The translations under genes were made by a program, and so were the position numbers. 64,000 nt of DNA, taken from Pedobacter sp. SYSU D00535 (lineage in GTDB: Bacteria > Bacteroidota > Bacteroidia > Sphingobacteriales > Sphingobacteriaceae). Below, one piece after another: positions 27,419-36,267 of this stretch. Location: positions 124,001 to 188,000 of the forward strand of contig NZ_JAFEWD010000004.1 in the NCBI RefSeq assembly GCF_017355855.1. The letters run 5' to 3'. Each line of letters opens with the position of its first letter. Position 1 is the stretch's first letter. The notes beneath the pieces are model-generated. The model was not told the origin of the DNA. It made no database searches and saw only the letters and a list, made by a program, of their open reading frames with translations.

Positions 27419-28705
27419 ATGTCAGAAACAGCTTCTATAAACCTCGGCGAGAAAACTTACGAATTGCCGGTAATAACGGGTACTGAGAATGAGAAAGCGA
27501 TCGATATTTCTAAGCTTCGTGATCAAACCGGATACATTACCATTGATAGCGGATTTAAAAACACGGGTAGTACTAAAAGTGCTATAACCTATCTTGACGG
27601 CGAGCAGGGAATTTTGAAATATAGAGGCTACCCTATTGAGGTATTAGCTGAAAAGTGCTCTTTTCTAGAAGTTGCTTACCTGCTCATTTATGGTGATTTA
27701 CCTAGTCAGGCAGCACTTGACGAATTTCAGAGAGAGTTAAGCTATCATGCTTTACTGCATGAAGATATGAAAAAGTTTTATGACGGTTTCCCGTCGAAGG
27801 CACACCCAATGGGGCAGCTTTGTTCATTGGTAAGTTCCTTAACAGCTTTTTCTCCTGAGAGCTTGAATCCCAATCCTACCCAGGATGATATAAATCTAAC
27901 TGTTCTTAAGCTGCTGGCGAAAATGCCAACAATCGTTTCGTGGATACACAAAGGGTCGCTCGGTGAGCCTTTCATTTATCCCCAAAACAGGTTGGATTAC
28001 GTGTCGAATTTCATGCATATGACCTTTGGACAGGTGACACATGAAATAGATATTGACCCGGTAGTTGTAGATGCAATGAATAAGCTATTAATCCTGCATG
28101 CGGATCATGAGCAAAACTGTTCTACTTCAACCGTTCGTATCGTCGGATCTTCGGAGTGTAATCTTTATGCCTCGATATCGGCCGGAATTTCTGCCCTTTG
28201 GGGGCCTCTTCATGGCGGTGCCAATCAAGCCGTTATTGAAATGCTGGAGAAGATCAAGGATGATGGGGGAGATACTGACAAGTGGATCGCGAAAGCAAAA
28301 GATAAAAATGATAATTTCCGGTTGATGGGATTTGGACATCGGGTTTATAAGAACTTCGACCCGCGGGCGAAGATTATCAAGAAAGCTTGTGATGACATTC
28401 TAGCAAAACTCGGAATCAATGATCCGGTGTTAGAGATAGCAAAAAGGCTGGAAGAAGCAGCGTTGAGCGATCCTTATTTCGTTGAGCGTAAACTTTATCC
28501 TAACGTGGATTTTTACTCTGGTATCATTTACAGGGCCCTAGGGTTCCCAACTGATATGTTTACTGTTTTATTCGCTCTTGGTCGCTTGCCTGGTTGGATT
28601 GCACAGTGGAAAGAGATGCGTGAAAATAAAGAACCGATCGGACGTCCAAGACAAGTGTATGTAGGTGCTGTGGACAGAGATTTTGTAGAAATGGCGAAAA
28701 GATAA
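27419..28705 (+). CDS. gltA: Citrate synthase
   Basis: Condenses oxaloacetate and acetyl-CoA, entering the TCA cycle. The 428 aa match the hexameric type-II enzymes. Active-site blocks are visible: GPLHGGANQAV, the catalytic-His region MGFGHRVYKNFDPRA, and the Asp region NVDFYSGIIYRALG with AQWKEM. The N-terminal domain (YELPVITGTENEKAIDISKLRDQTGYITIDSGF) is also typical of the type-II group. Single gene with its own promoter and terminator. Confidence 0.97.
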   Translation: MSETASINLGEKTYELPVITGTENEKAIDISKLRDQTGYITIDSGFKNTGSTKSAITYLDGEQGILKYRGYPIEVLAEKCSFLEVAYLLIYGDLPSQAALDEFQRELSYHALLHEDMKKFYDGFPSKAHPMGQLCSLVSSLTAFSPESLNPNPTQDDINLTVLKLLAKMPTIVSWIHKGSLGEPFIYPQNRLDYVSNFMHMTFGQVTHEIDIDPVVVDAMNKLLILHADHEQNCSTSTVRIVGSSECNLYASISAGISALWGPLHGGANQAVIEMLEKIKDDGGDTDKWIAKAKDKNDNFRLMGFGHRVYKNFDPRAKIIKKACDDILAKLGINDPVLEIAKRLEEAALSDPYFVERKLYPNVDFYSGIIYRALGFPTDMFTVLFALGRLPGWIAQWKEMRENKEPIGRPRQVYVGAVDRDFVEMAKR

Positions 28706-28728
28706 TTTAGACTCTCTAGCGTAGAAAT

Positions 28729-28762
28729 AAAAAGCCCGTCGATCACTCGACGGGCTTTTTTG
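28729..28762 (+). terminator. Terminator after gltA
   Basis: A 14-bp stem AAAAAGCCCGTCGA / TCGACGGGCTTTTT (28729-28742 / 28747-28760) with loop TCAC; can act in both directions between convergent genes. Confidence 0.92.
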
Positions 28763-28787
28763 TTATTAACACTTTTGTCGGTTGCCG

Positions 28788-30047
28788 CTAAGCATTCGCT
28801 ATTGCTGATTTCAGAGCGGCGTTATGCTTGTATTTAAATACAAATGGGAAAATTATAGCCAAAACAAGCGCGTAAGCGGCGAAAGTGATCCAGATTGCAG
28901 TCCACTCTTTGCTCCCGTCCGGAAGTGTAAAGAAGCGCTCAATCAATACTCCGCTGGTAAAACTTCCAAAAAGGGCGCCAAAGCCGTTCACCATCATCAT
29001 GAATAAGCCCTGAGCACTCCCCCTGATCTTCGCGTCGGTTTGCGTCTCTACGAAAAGTGAGCCGGAAATATTAAAAAAGTCAAAAGCCATTCCGTAGATA
29101 ATGCAGGATAAAATAATCATCCAAAGCCGTTCATCAGGGTTAGCGAAAGCAAAAAGTCCGAAGCGTAAAACCCAGGCCAGCATGCTGAAGAGCATCACGT
29201 TCTTTATGCCGAATTTCTTAAGGAAAAAAGGAATTGCAAGAATGAACAGCGTCTCTGAGATCTGAGAGATGGACATGATAATGGCAGGATAGCGCACGGC
29301 TATTAGGTTTTGATATTCGGGGACGTTGTTGAAGTCATGAAGAAACGTATCCCCATAGGCATTTGTCAACTGAAGGGCGGCGCCGAGTAGCATCGAAAAA
29401 ATAAAAAATACAGCGATCCGCGCTTCTTTAAATAATGAAAAAGCGTTCAGTCCAAGAACGTCTACGAGCGATTTTCCTTCCGTTCGACTAAGCAACGGAG
29501 GACATTTGGGTAGCGTAAACGAATAGAGTCCGAGTAGAAATGAGGCCGCACTAGCAATATAAAATTGATTTGGAGAGGTTTCGTTGTGTGTAAGACTAAC
29601 TACCCATAATGCAACGATAAAGCCGATGGTGCCCCAGATCCGGATAGGAGGATAATCTTTTATAACATCTTTTCCACTGTTTCTAAGGGCCGTGTAGGCC
29701 ACGGTTATGGACAGGGAAAGGGTGGGCATGTAGCAGATCATATTCAACAAGATCACCCAAAAAAAAGTGGAGGGATTATTTACGAGAGGGATGCAGAATA
29801 ATACTGCGCCTGCTAATAAGTGTAAACTACCGTAAAGTTTTTCTGCATTGACGAAACGGTCGGAAATGATACCAGTAATGGCGGGCATGAAGATTGACGC
29901 AATGCCGATAGTTGAAAAGATAGCGCCGAACTCCGATCCCGACCACTGCTTGTTTTGGAACCAATATGCACCGATAGTAATTAACCAGGAGCCCCAGATG
30001 AAAAATTGCAGAAAATTCATCGCTATTAAGCGGAATTTAATACTCAT
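28788..30047 (-). CDS. MFS transporter, nucleoside:proton symporter family
   Basis: 419 aa with twelve hydrophobic segments. The start (MSIKFRLIAMNFLQFFIWGSWLITIGAYWF) and the DYPPIRIWGTIGFI motif are characteristic of the NupG/XapB nucleoside permease branch. It likely imports nucleosides across the inner membrane. Bacteroidota carry several members of this branch that may move other substrates, so the specificity is uncertain. It lies 112 nt downstream of the bifunctional-nuclease-domain gene on the same strand. Confidence 0.85.
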   Translation of the reverse strand: MSIKFRLIAMNFLQFFIWGSWLITIGAYWFQNKQWSGSEFGAIFSTIGIASIFMPAITGIISDRFVNAEKLYGSLHLLAGAVLFCIPLVNNPSTFFWVILLNMICYMPTLSLSITVAYTALRNSGKDVIKDYPPIRIWGTIGFIVALWVVSLTHNETSPNQFYIASAASFLLGLYSFTLPKCPPLLSRTEGKSLVDVLGLNAFSLFKEARIAVFFIFSMLLGAALQLTNAYGDTFLHDFNNVPEYQNLIAVRYPAIIMSISQISETLFILAIPFFLKKFGIKNVMLFSMLAWVLRFGLFAFANPDERLWMIILSCIIYGMAFDFFNISGSLFVETQTDAKIRGSAQGLFMMMVNGFGALFGSFTSGVLIERFFTLPDGSKEWTAIWITFAAYALVLAIIFPFVFKYKHNAALKSAIANA

Positions 30048-30158
30048 ATAGTACGCAGATTATGTGTTAAAGCAGTAATGTATAAATATTTGCAGCAACA
30101 AACAACAGAAGAGTTAAGGAACTCAGTTGCTTATTACCCAAGGGCGCATTCGGAATAT

Positions 30159-30755
30159 TTAAGAAGATTTTCTCTTCGATAGTTCGTCTCTTATGCTGGC
30201 GGCCTTTTCATAAGCTTCCTCTGCTAGGGCCTGCTGCAACTTTTCTTTCAACTCCTCATCACTTAGAGATGAGTAGCTGCCCTGAGCTGACGGTGTTTTC
30301 TCTTCGGTTGGAGCTTCAATGTTCTCCAAAAAAACAAAGTCGTTACCTTCAATCATAATCCCTGCAGTCGCCAAAATAAATTCATAGGTATGTATCGGGC
30401 AGTCAAAGCGTACAGCTAAAGCAATGGCGTCTGAAGTGCGGGCGTCGATCTCCACAGACTTTTTTCCGTCATTACAGATAAGCTTCGCGTAAAAAATGCC
30501 GTCAACCAAATTGTAGATGATTACTTCTTCAATGTTAATCTGAAAGGCTTGCGCGAAAGACTTAAACAAATCGTGAGTGAGGGGACGACTAGGAGTCATC
30601 TTTTCAATTTCAATCGCAATAGCTTGTGCTTCAAAACCGCCTATGATAATTGGCAATCGCCTGCGTCCGTTCACTTCTCCTAGTACCAGTGCATAGGCAC
30701 CAGATTGTGTTTGACTATATGATAATCCTACTATGTCTAATTTTATTTTCTTCAT
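30159..30755 (-). CDS. Bifunctional nuclease (BFN/DUF151) domain protein with UVR motif
   Basis: 198 aa. Residues about 1-130 are the BFN domain (LPIIIGGFEAQAIAIEIE, RPLTHDLF, IDARTSDAIALAVRFDCPI). After a linker, the C-terminus carries a UvrB/UvrC-type coiled motif (DEELKEKLQQALAEEAYEKAASIRDELSKR). Members of the BFN family have been reported to have DNase/RNase activity; the Bacteroidota form with a UVR tail is common but poorly studied. No membrane segment. Confidence 0.88.
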   Translation of the reverse strand: MKKIKLDIVGLSYSQTQSGAYALVLGEVNGRRRLPIIIGGFEAQAIAIEIEKMTPSRPLTHDLFKSFAQAFQINIEEVIIYNLVDGIFYAKLICNDGKKSVEIDARTSDAIALAVRFDCPIHTYEFILATAGIMIEGNDFVFLENIEAPTEEKTPSAQGSYSSLSDEELKEKLQQALAEEAYEKAASIRDELSKRKSS

Positions 30756-31185
30756 GACAGCATCAAGTCTTCAGCGACTTTATCCTTTGCTTTAAATTCT
30801 TTTTATTGCTCTATCAATTTTGGAACCACTCCCATCCTTGTCAAACACGTTTTTCTCTAATGAACCAGATCCTGGTTTTAATTCCAATCTAATTATCGTT
30901 TTCTAAATTGTACTTGCAGCCTAAACTAAGAAGACATGCCCAATCACTTGCAGCGCCCCTCAGGAAAGATGTCAAAAGTACCAGTCACGCTTGCCCAATT
31001 CTGTATTGTCATTGGTAAAAGCTACTTTTGTTTTTGTTTTTTAAGGCATCAGCAATGTCTATTTATGTTTTCATTGCTTCGTCTTTTTTGCAAACTTACA
31101 TAAAATTTACCTTTGGGGTTTTTACAAAAAACTATTTTCGGCCCCTCAGACTAACAGTTTCATTACACTTGCTAACACAAATCAA
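30756..31185. other. Intergenic region between divergent genes
   Basis: 430 bp with no ORF. It holds the candidate promoter at 31087-31115 for the TPR gene; nothing comparable was found facing the BFN-domain gene. Confidence 0.55.
31087..31115 (+). promoter_or_regulatory. Candidate promoter for TPR-chromate transporter operon
   Basis: TTTG (31087-31090), 17 nt, TACCTTTG (31108-31115), matching TTTG / TAnnTTTG with slightly short spacing. It implies a 5' leader of about 65 nt. Confidence 0.5.
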
Positions 31186-31521
31186 ATGAACGGAACGCGT
31201 TTACAGAAGCTATTGGAATTCTATAACAACGAACCCAACGACCCGTTTTTAAAATATGCACTTGCCACAGAATATTTATCGGCTGGCGATTCTGACAGTG
31301 CCCTTAAGTATTTTGAGGATCTGAAAGAGAACCATCAGGAGTATGTAGGCACTTATTACCATCTTGGGAAATTGTACGAGAAGCTTGATCGGAAGGAGGA
31401 CGCAATTTCGACGTATCAGAAAGGAATGCAGATAGCCCGGGCGGCAAGAGATAATCATGCTTATGCAGAGCTTCAAACAGTGTACAACTCCGCTATGGGC
31501 TTAGATTACGAAGACGACTAG
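31186..31521 (+). CDS. TPR-repeat protein
   Basis: 111 aa, all helical, about three tetratricopeptide units (DPFLKYALATEYLSAGDSDSALKYFEDL, YVGTYYHLGKLYEKLDRKEDAISTYQKG). No signal peptide. A small cytoplasmic adaptor of unknown partner. It is followed after 2 nt by the chromate transporter gene, so the two are co-transcribed. Confidence 0.8.
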   Translation: MNGTRLQKLLEFYNNEPNDPFLKYALATEYLSAGDSDSALKYFEDLKENHQEYVGTYYHLGKLYEKLDRKEDAISTYQKGMQIARAARDNHAYAELQTVYNSAMGLDYEDD

Positions 31522-31523
31522 CT

Positions 31524-32723
31524 TTGACACCAAGAAAACTTCTTTTCATTAAAGATGTATTCATCTTTACCCTTACAGCTTTTGGCGGAGCACAGGCTCA
31601 TATCGCCATTATGTTGAAGGATTTTGTGGTAAGAAGAAGGTACATTTCAGAAACGGAGCTACTTGAACTTCATGCCCTTACCCAGGTGCTGCCAGGCCCT
31701 TCTTCAACTCAAACTTTGGTAGGTATCGCCTATAAGGTGGGCGGTCTTTGGCTGGCCTTGTTAACTTTTGTAATCTGGATTACTCCGTCTGCAGCTGCAC
31801 TTTGTTTTTTTGGGATAATCTACTCTATGCTGGGAGAGAAAGACCGGTTTGATCATGTACTGAGCTACGTACAGCCTATTGCAGTAGGTATTGTAGCGTA
31901 CGCGGCCTTTAAACTGGCAAAATCTGTTCTGAAAACCAAAATAACTATCTGGCTCGCCTTGTCGGCTGTGGTAGTGACGCTGATATTACGGAATGCCTAT
32001 GTGTTTCCAATCCTTATTCTGCTCGGAGGCATTATATCGTCAGCCCTTGACACTACCCCTGAGGAAAGCGAGCTCCGGGTAAGGCTTTTTTCCAGCATCA
32101 ACCGTAATAAAGTACTATACTTTCTTGGAGTCCTGCTATTGTTCGCAGCTTTGGGAGCTTTGATCAACCAAACGTCTCCCTTCAGCTTGCCAATCCGTCT
32201 TTTTGAGAATTTCTACCGTAACGGCATCATTATTTTCGGTGGGGGACACGTTCTGGTGCCCCTAATGTTTACCGAATTCGTGGAAATGAAGCAGTATCTC
32301 TCAGCTAATGAGTTTCTAAGTGGTTACGCTTTGCAGCAGGCCTTACCAGGACCGACTTTTTCTTTTACCTCTTTTGTAGGGACGGTGACGATGAAAAATG
32401 CTAACTACGGTATCTTAGGTCAGATAATTGGAAGTATTGTAGCTACTCTGGGGATAAATCTACCCGGCTTAATCTTGGTCTTGTTCTTTGTGCCCTTCTG
32501 GAATGATCTCAAAAAAATCGCTCACATTCGAAATTCCCTTTCGGGGATAAATGCAGTGGCGGTAGGGTTCATTATTGCAGCTTTTATTTTCCTGCTTCAG
32601 CCCATCGGTTTAAACCTGATGTCTGTCGCCATCGTTCTCGGTACCTTCCTGATACTGAATTTTACAACGATCAGGACGCCCATTTTAATTATTGCCGGTA
32701 TTCTGCTTGGGCTTTACCTGTAG
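31524..32723 (+). CDS. Chromate transporter family (ChrA-like) protein
   Basis: 399 aa with two homologous halves, each with the family signature: LTAFGGAQAHIAIML / LTQVLPGPSSTQ in the first and NGIIIFGGGHVLVPLM / LQQALPGPTFSF in the second. Around ten hydrophobic segments. Characterised CHR proteins export chromate; many members have no known substrate. The start is a TTG at 31524, two bases after the TPR stop; no ATG precedes the first conserved segment. Confidence 0.85.
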   Translation: MTPRKLLFIKDVFIFTLTAFGGAQAHIAIMLKDFVVRRRYISETELLELHALTQVLPGPSSTQTLVGIAYKVGGLWLALLTFVIWITPSAAALCFFGIIYSMLGEKDRFDHVLSYVQPIAVGIVAYAAFKLAKSVLKTKITIWLALSAVVVTLILRNAYVFPILILLGGIISSALDTTPEESELRVRLFSSINRNKVLYFLGVLLLFAALGALINQTSPFSLPIRLFENFYRNGIIIFGGGHVLVPLMFTEFVEMKQYLSANEFLSGYALQQALPGPTFSFTSFVGTVTMKNANYGILGQIIGSIVATLGINLPGLILVLFFVPFWNDLKKIAHIRNSLSGINAVAVGFIIAAFIFLLQPIGLNLMSVAIVLGTFLILNFTTIRTPILIIAGILLGLYL

Positions 32724-32731
32724 GTGGTGAG

Positions 32732-32762
32732 GAATGAGCAAACCCGGAGGGAATGCTCATTC
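32732..32762. terminator. Hairpin between convergent chrA-like and dnaB genes
   Basis: GAATGAGC / GCTCATTC (32732-32739 / 32755-32762) with a 15-nt loop, lying 8 nt after one stop and 15 nt after the other. No T-run, so only a possible terminator. Confidence 0.4.
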
Positions 32763-32777
32763 AAAATATATGCTCGA

Positions 32778-34367
32778 TTAAAACGGAGGCTCGTCGTCCA
32801 GGTCGTCCATCCGGGAAGGACGAATGATGAAGTTGCTTGGTTTTTCAAAGTCCTGAGAAGGAGTAAGTCCAGCAAAAGGATTGTCTCCACCGCCACCACC
32901 AAAGCCTCCTGGTACCGCTCCACCGCTGAAGTCTTCTTCCAAATCGGCAAACTTCACGTATTTACCAATAAAGCGCAGTGGAACAGTTCCGGTTTCACCA
33001 TTACGGTGTTTTGCGATGATAACTTCACCCACACCAACGGTTGATCTTCCTTGCTCATCTTCGGTTAGTCCATAGTATTCCGGACGGTAGAGGAACAATA
33101 CCATATCCGCGTCCTGCTCAATTGAACCAGACTCCCGCAAGTCGGAGAGCATGGGCTTTTTACTTGCTCCAGGACGACTTTCCACCGCACGACTTAACTG
33201 TGAAAGCGCCAGTACTGGCACGTTTAGTTCTTTCGCTACCGACTTCAAGGCTCTGGAAATACTACCAATCTCCTGCTCACGGTTTCCACCGCCTTTTCCT
33301 TCGCCTTTACCGTGCATCAACTGAAGGTAGTCGATGATGATCATTTGGATATCGTATTGCGCCTTAAGTCTCCGGCATTTAGCACGGAACTCAAAAATAT
33401 TAAGAGCTGGGGTGTCGTCAATAAACAGGGGAGCTTCGGTCAGCGTACCAATCTTTGAGTGCAGCTGCTGCCATTCCCACTCTTGTAAATTTCCTTTTCT
33501 AAGCTTTTCCTGTTCAATCTCGGCTTCCCCGGAAATCAGACGATTTACTAGCTGCACCGAGGACATCTCTAATGAGAACACTACCACCGGCTTTCCAAAC
33601 TGAACGGCTGCGTTTCTGGCGCAGCTAAGTACGAAGGCCGTTTTACCCATCGCTGGACGAGCAGCGATGATCACCAGGTCGGATGCCTGCCAGCCGGAGG
33701 TCATACGATCGAGTGCGGTAAATCCGGAGGGAACCCCTGTTAAGCCGTCCACACGATCCCTTAGTTTCTCTAACGCTTCCAAAGACTCCCGTACGATATC
33801 GTCCATTTTCCGAGAGTCGCGACGCAGGTTGTTCTGAGCGATGTCAAACAAGTTTTTCTCGGCGTGGTCCAGCAGATCGAAAATATCGGTGGTGTCTTCG
33901 TAAGCACTGTTGATGATTTCAGTAGAAATCCGGATTAGTTCACGCTGAATGTATTTTTGAGAGATAATTCGGGCGTGGTATTCAATATTGGCTGCAGAAA
34001 CTACCCGGTTAGTAAGCTCGGTGATATAATAAGCGCCACCAACCATTTCCAAATGCCCCTGCGCTCTCAGCTGAGAGGTTACCGTGAGGATATCAATGGG
34101 TGAAGATTTTTGAAAAAGTGTGTGAATCGCCTCAAAAATCCGTTGATGGCTTTCTTTGTAAAAAACTTCAGGTTTTAGAATGTCAATTACAGCTGAAAGG
34201 GCGTCTTTCTCCAACATCAAAGCTCCCAGCACTGCCTCTTCCAGGTCCACGGCTTGTGGAGGAAGCTTTCCCAGTCCGCTTACGAGATTGTTCAACCGGG
34301 TCCGTCTCTCATTTCCTTGCGAACTTCTCCTTGCGGGATTGTAATCGTTTTCCTTTTCTAAGCTCAT
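32778..34367 (-). CDS. dnaB: Replicative DNA helicase DnaB
   Basis: 529 aa, no intein. N-terminal DnaB domain (LPPQAVDLEEAVLGALMLEKDALSAV, about 35-135), RecA-like ATPase with Walker A ARPAMGKT (236-243), Walker B MIIIDYLQLM, and the arginine-finger region FLYRPEYYG. A Gly-rich then acidic tail ends MDDLDDEPPF. It unwinds DNA at the replication fork. The ATG at 34367 lies just 4 nt after a TAnnTTTG box, implying an almost leaderless mRNA. Confidence 0.97.
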   Translation of the reverse strand: MSLEKENDYNPARRSSQGNERRTRLNNLVSGLGKLPPQAVDLEEAVLGALMLEKDALSAVIDILKPEVFYKESHQRIFEAIHTLFQKSSPIDILTVTSQLRAQGHLEMVGGAYYITELTNRVVSAANIEYHARIISQKYIQRELIRISTEIINSAYEDTTDIFDLLDHAEKNLFDIAQNNLRRDSRKMDDIVRESLEALEKLRDRVDGLTGVPSGFTALDRMTSGWQASDLVIIAARPAMGKTAFVLSCARNAAVQFGKPVVVFSLEMSSVQLVNRLISGEAEIEQEKLRKGNLQEWEWQQLHSKIGTLTEAPLFIDDTPALNIFEFRAKCRRLKAQYDIQMIIIDYLQLMHGKGEGKGGGNREQEIGSISRALKSVAKELNVPVLALSQLSRAVESRPGASKKPMLSDLRESGSIEQDADMVLFLYRPEYYGLTEDEQGRSTVGVGEVIIAKHRNGETGTVPLRFIGKYVKFADLEEDFSGGAVPGGFGGGGGDNPFAGLTPSQDFEKPSNFIIRPSRMDDLDDEPPF

Positions 34368-34371
34368 ACAG

Positions 34372-34403
34372 CAAAAGTAAAGATAAGCCTCTCATCTGAG
34401 AAA
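34372..34403 (-). promoter_or_regulatory. Candidate promoter for dnaB
   Basis: Minus strand: TTTC (34400-34403), 20 nt, TACTTTTG (34372-34379). The -7 box is a full match to TAnnTTTG and ends only 4 nt from the ATG. Confidence 0.5.
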
Positions 34404-34476
34404 AATCTTTGTGAACAGAACGTCATTTACACTTTCGCCTAGCTGTTGAAAAACAGATTTTATCTTAACAATTGAT

Positions 34477-34540
34477 TGTGGATAACTTGTTAACTACCTG
34501 AAAAAGCTGTATGCAACTTCGATTTGGCGAGTGTTGATAA
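34477..34540. promoter_or_regulatory. DnaA-box-like sites upstream of dnaB
   Basis: TGTGGATAA at 34477-34485 is the exact complement of the consensus DnaA box TTATCCACA. TGTTGATAA at 34532-34540 differs by one base. Both lie in the 266-bp AT-rich gap between divergent dnaB and rlmB. Confidence 0.4.
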
Positions 34541-34633
34541 CTTTAGTCGCTGTTAAAAACAAAACAATTTGTTATGTGTAAACCTATTTATTGACTAAAA
34601 TATCGGTACTTTGCCCTGCTAATTTTTTTACTA

Positions 34634-35413
34634 ATGAACACTAACCCTCAACGGACGAAGCGAGAATCTAATCAGATGGTTTTTGGCATCCGGGCAGTTA
34701 TAGAAGCGATAAAAAGCGGAAAGGATATCGAAGCTATTTATGTGCAGCGGGGCTTGGGCGGAGGTTTGTTTTTGGAACTCAAAAGCCTGTTGAAAGAGCA
34801 GGAGTTGAGTTATCAGTTGGTGCCGGTAGAGAAGCTGAACCGGATTACTCCAAAGAACCATCAGGGAGTAATTGGTGTAATATCGCCGGTGACTTACGAG
34901 AAAATTGAGAACATTATCCCACAGATTTATGAAAGAGGAGAAACCCCATTTGTGTTGATGTTGGATGGAGTAACAGACGTGCGGAATTTAGGTGCTATCG
35001 CCCGCACTGCCGAGTGTGCAGGAGTGCATGCGATCGTTATTCCTGCCAAAGGCTCTGCTCAGATCAATCCGGATGCCATTAAAACATCGGCGGGTGCTCT
35101 TTTTAAGATTCCTGTGTGCCGGCACGAAAGTTTGCAAAAAACAGCAAGGTTCTTGCAGGAGTCGGGTTTGCAGCTGGTAGCTTGCACGGAGAAGACGAAT
35201 GATTACTTGTACAAGCCCGATTATAAACTTCCAACTGCTGTGATTATGGGATCTGAGGAGGATGGGATATCGAATGAGTTGATACGCATAGCGGATCATC
35301 TTGCTAAAATTCCTATGTATGGGGAGATATCCTCCTTGAACGTATCTGTGTCCGCGGGGATTATTTTGTACGAAGCAGTACGGCAGCGGGGAATTGGTTC
35401 TGAAGGCTTCTGA
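34634..35413 (+). CDS. rlmB: 23S rRNA (guanosine-2'-O-)-methyltransferase RlmB-like
   Basis: 259 aa SPOUT methyltransferase. N-terminal substrate domain (MVFGIRAVIEAIKSGKDIEAIYV, HQGVIGVISP), then the knot domain: LDGVTDVRNLGAIARTAECAG, VIPAKGSAQINPDAIKTSAGAL, IMGSEEDGIS and SLNVSVSAGIILYEAVRQR. These match RlmB, which methylates G2251 of 23S rRNA in E. coli, better than the other SpoU gene of this window. ubiX follows after 22 nt. Confidence 0.9.
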   Translation: MNTNPQRTKRESNQMVFGIRAVIEAIKSGKDIEAIYVQRGLGGGLFLELKSLLKEQELSYQLVPVEKLNRITPKNHQGVIGVISPVTYEKIENIIPQIYERGETPFVLMLDGVTDVRNLGAIARTAECAGVHAIVIPAKGSAQINPDAIKTSAGALFKIPVCRHESLQKTARFLQESGLQLVACTEKTNDYLYKPDYKLPTAVIMGSEEDGISNELIRIADHLAKIPMYGEISSLNVSVSAGIILYEAVRQRGIGSEGF

Positions 35414-35435
35414 TCACTGTCCTTGATTTATTTCT

Positions 35436-36002
35436 ATGCCACGGAAAATAATAGTTGCAATTACAGGGGCCAGCGGCTCGGTTTACGCGAAGTTGCTGCT
35501 GGAGAAATTGGAGCAGTTGTCTTCGCAGATCAGCGCGGTAGGTGTGGTCATGTCGGACAACGCGAAACAGGTGTGGGAGTATGAATTGGACAATGCGGAT
35601 TATAGGTCTTTCTCTTTTCAATTCTATGATAAGATGGACTTTATGGCTCCCTTTGCCTCCGGATCAGCCAAATATGATACGATGATAATTATTCCCTGTT
35701 CAATGGGGACTTTGGGCAGGATTGCAGCAGGGATTTCAAACGACCTTACAACCAGGGCTGCGGATGTCATTCTAAAAGAAAGAAGGAAGCTGATCCTGGT
35801 AGTTCGTGATACACCCTTTAACTTGATCCATATTAACAACATGAAAGTGGTAACAGAGGCAGGCGGCATTATTTGTCCGGCAGTGCCTTCTTTCTACAGT
35901 AAACCGCAAACGATAGAAGAGGTGGCTGCTACGGTTGTAAATAGGGTAATCGACCTGATCGGCTTGGAAAGCGAAAGCTACCGCTGGGGTGAGGAAGAAT
36001 AG
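35436..36002 (+). CDS. ubiX: Flavin prenyltransferase UbiX
   Basis: 188 aa. Makes prenylated FMN, the cofactor of UbiD-type decarboxylases. The flavin-binding GASGSVYAKLLLEKL start, the CSMGTLGRIAAGISNDLTTRAADV block and LILVVRDTPFNLIHI-MKVVTEAGG are all family signatures. It lies in the same operon as rlmB. No ubiD is in the window. Confidence 0.93.
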   Translation: MPRKIIVAITGASGSVYAKLLLEKLEQLSSQISAVGVVMSDNAKQVWEYELDNADYRSFSFQFYDKMDFMAPFASGSAKYDTMIIIPCSMGTLGRIAAGISNDLTTRAADVILKERRKLILVVRDTPFNLIHINNMKVVTEAGGIICPAVPSFYSKPQTIEEVAATVVNRVIDLIGLESESYRWGEEE

Positions 36003-36063
36003 CCCAGGATTAGCAGCAGCTTATTGGGTGTTTGAAATACTGTCGTTGTTATCTAAACCCGAT

Positions 36064-36139
36064 GGCAGCGGAAAGCCCGCAGTGAGCGAAGGGCGTGAGC
36101 AAGGCGGAACGAGGACTTGCAGCGAACAGCGGGACTGCC
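36064..36139. repeat. GC-rich hairpin element (REP-like, possibly dispersed)
   Basis: A GC-rich island of about 80 bp in an AT-leaning gap. The ends pair: GGCAG (36064-36068) with CTGCC (36135-36139), and CCCGC (36076-36080) with GCGGG (36129-36133). Inside are three related short units, GAGCGAAGG, GAGCAAGG and GAACGAGG. From memory it resembles the GCGGAAAGCCCGC-type elements scattered between genes in Bacteroidota. Only one copy is seen here. Confidence 0.6.
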
Positions 36140-36251
36140 GGTGATAGTTGTGGTGTCGCTGTTTTCCAATCATCTAAAACGCCCTTCTCTAACACCTCTT
36201 TGCACTTGCTTCAAATCACTATTCTCTGACCAAACTAATCTCTCAAAAAGC

Positions 36252-36259
36252 TATCTTTG
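36252..36259 (+). promoter_or_regulatory. Candidate -7 box for mtaB
   Basis: TATCTTTG matches TAnnTTTG and ends 8 nt before the mtaB ATG, implying a leader of only a few bases. No clear -33 box. Confidence 0.45.
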
Positions 36260-36267
36260 CGCTGATT

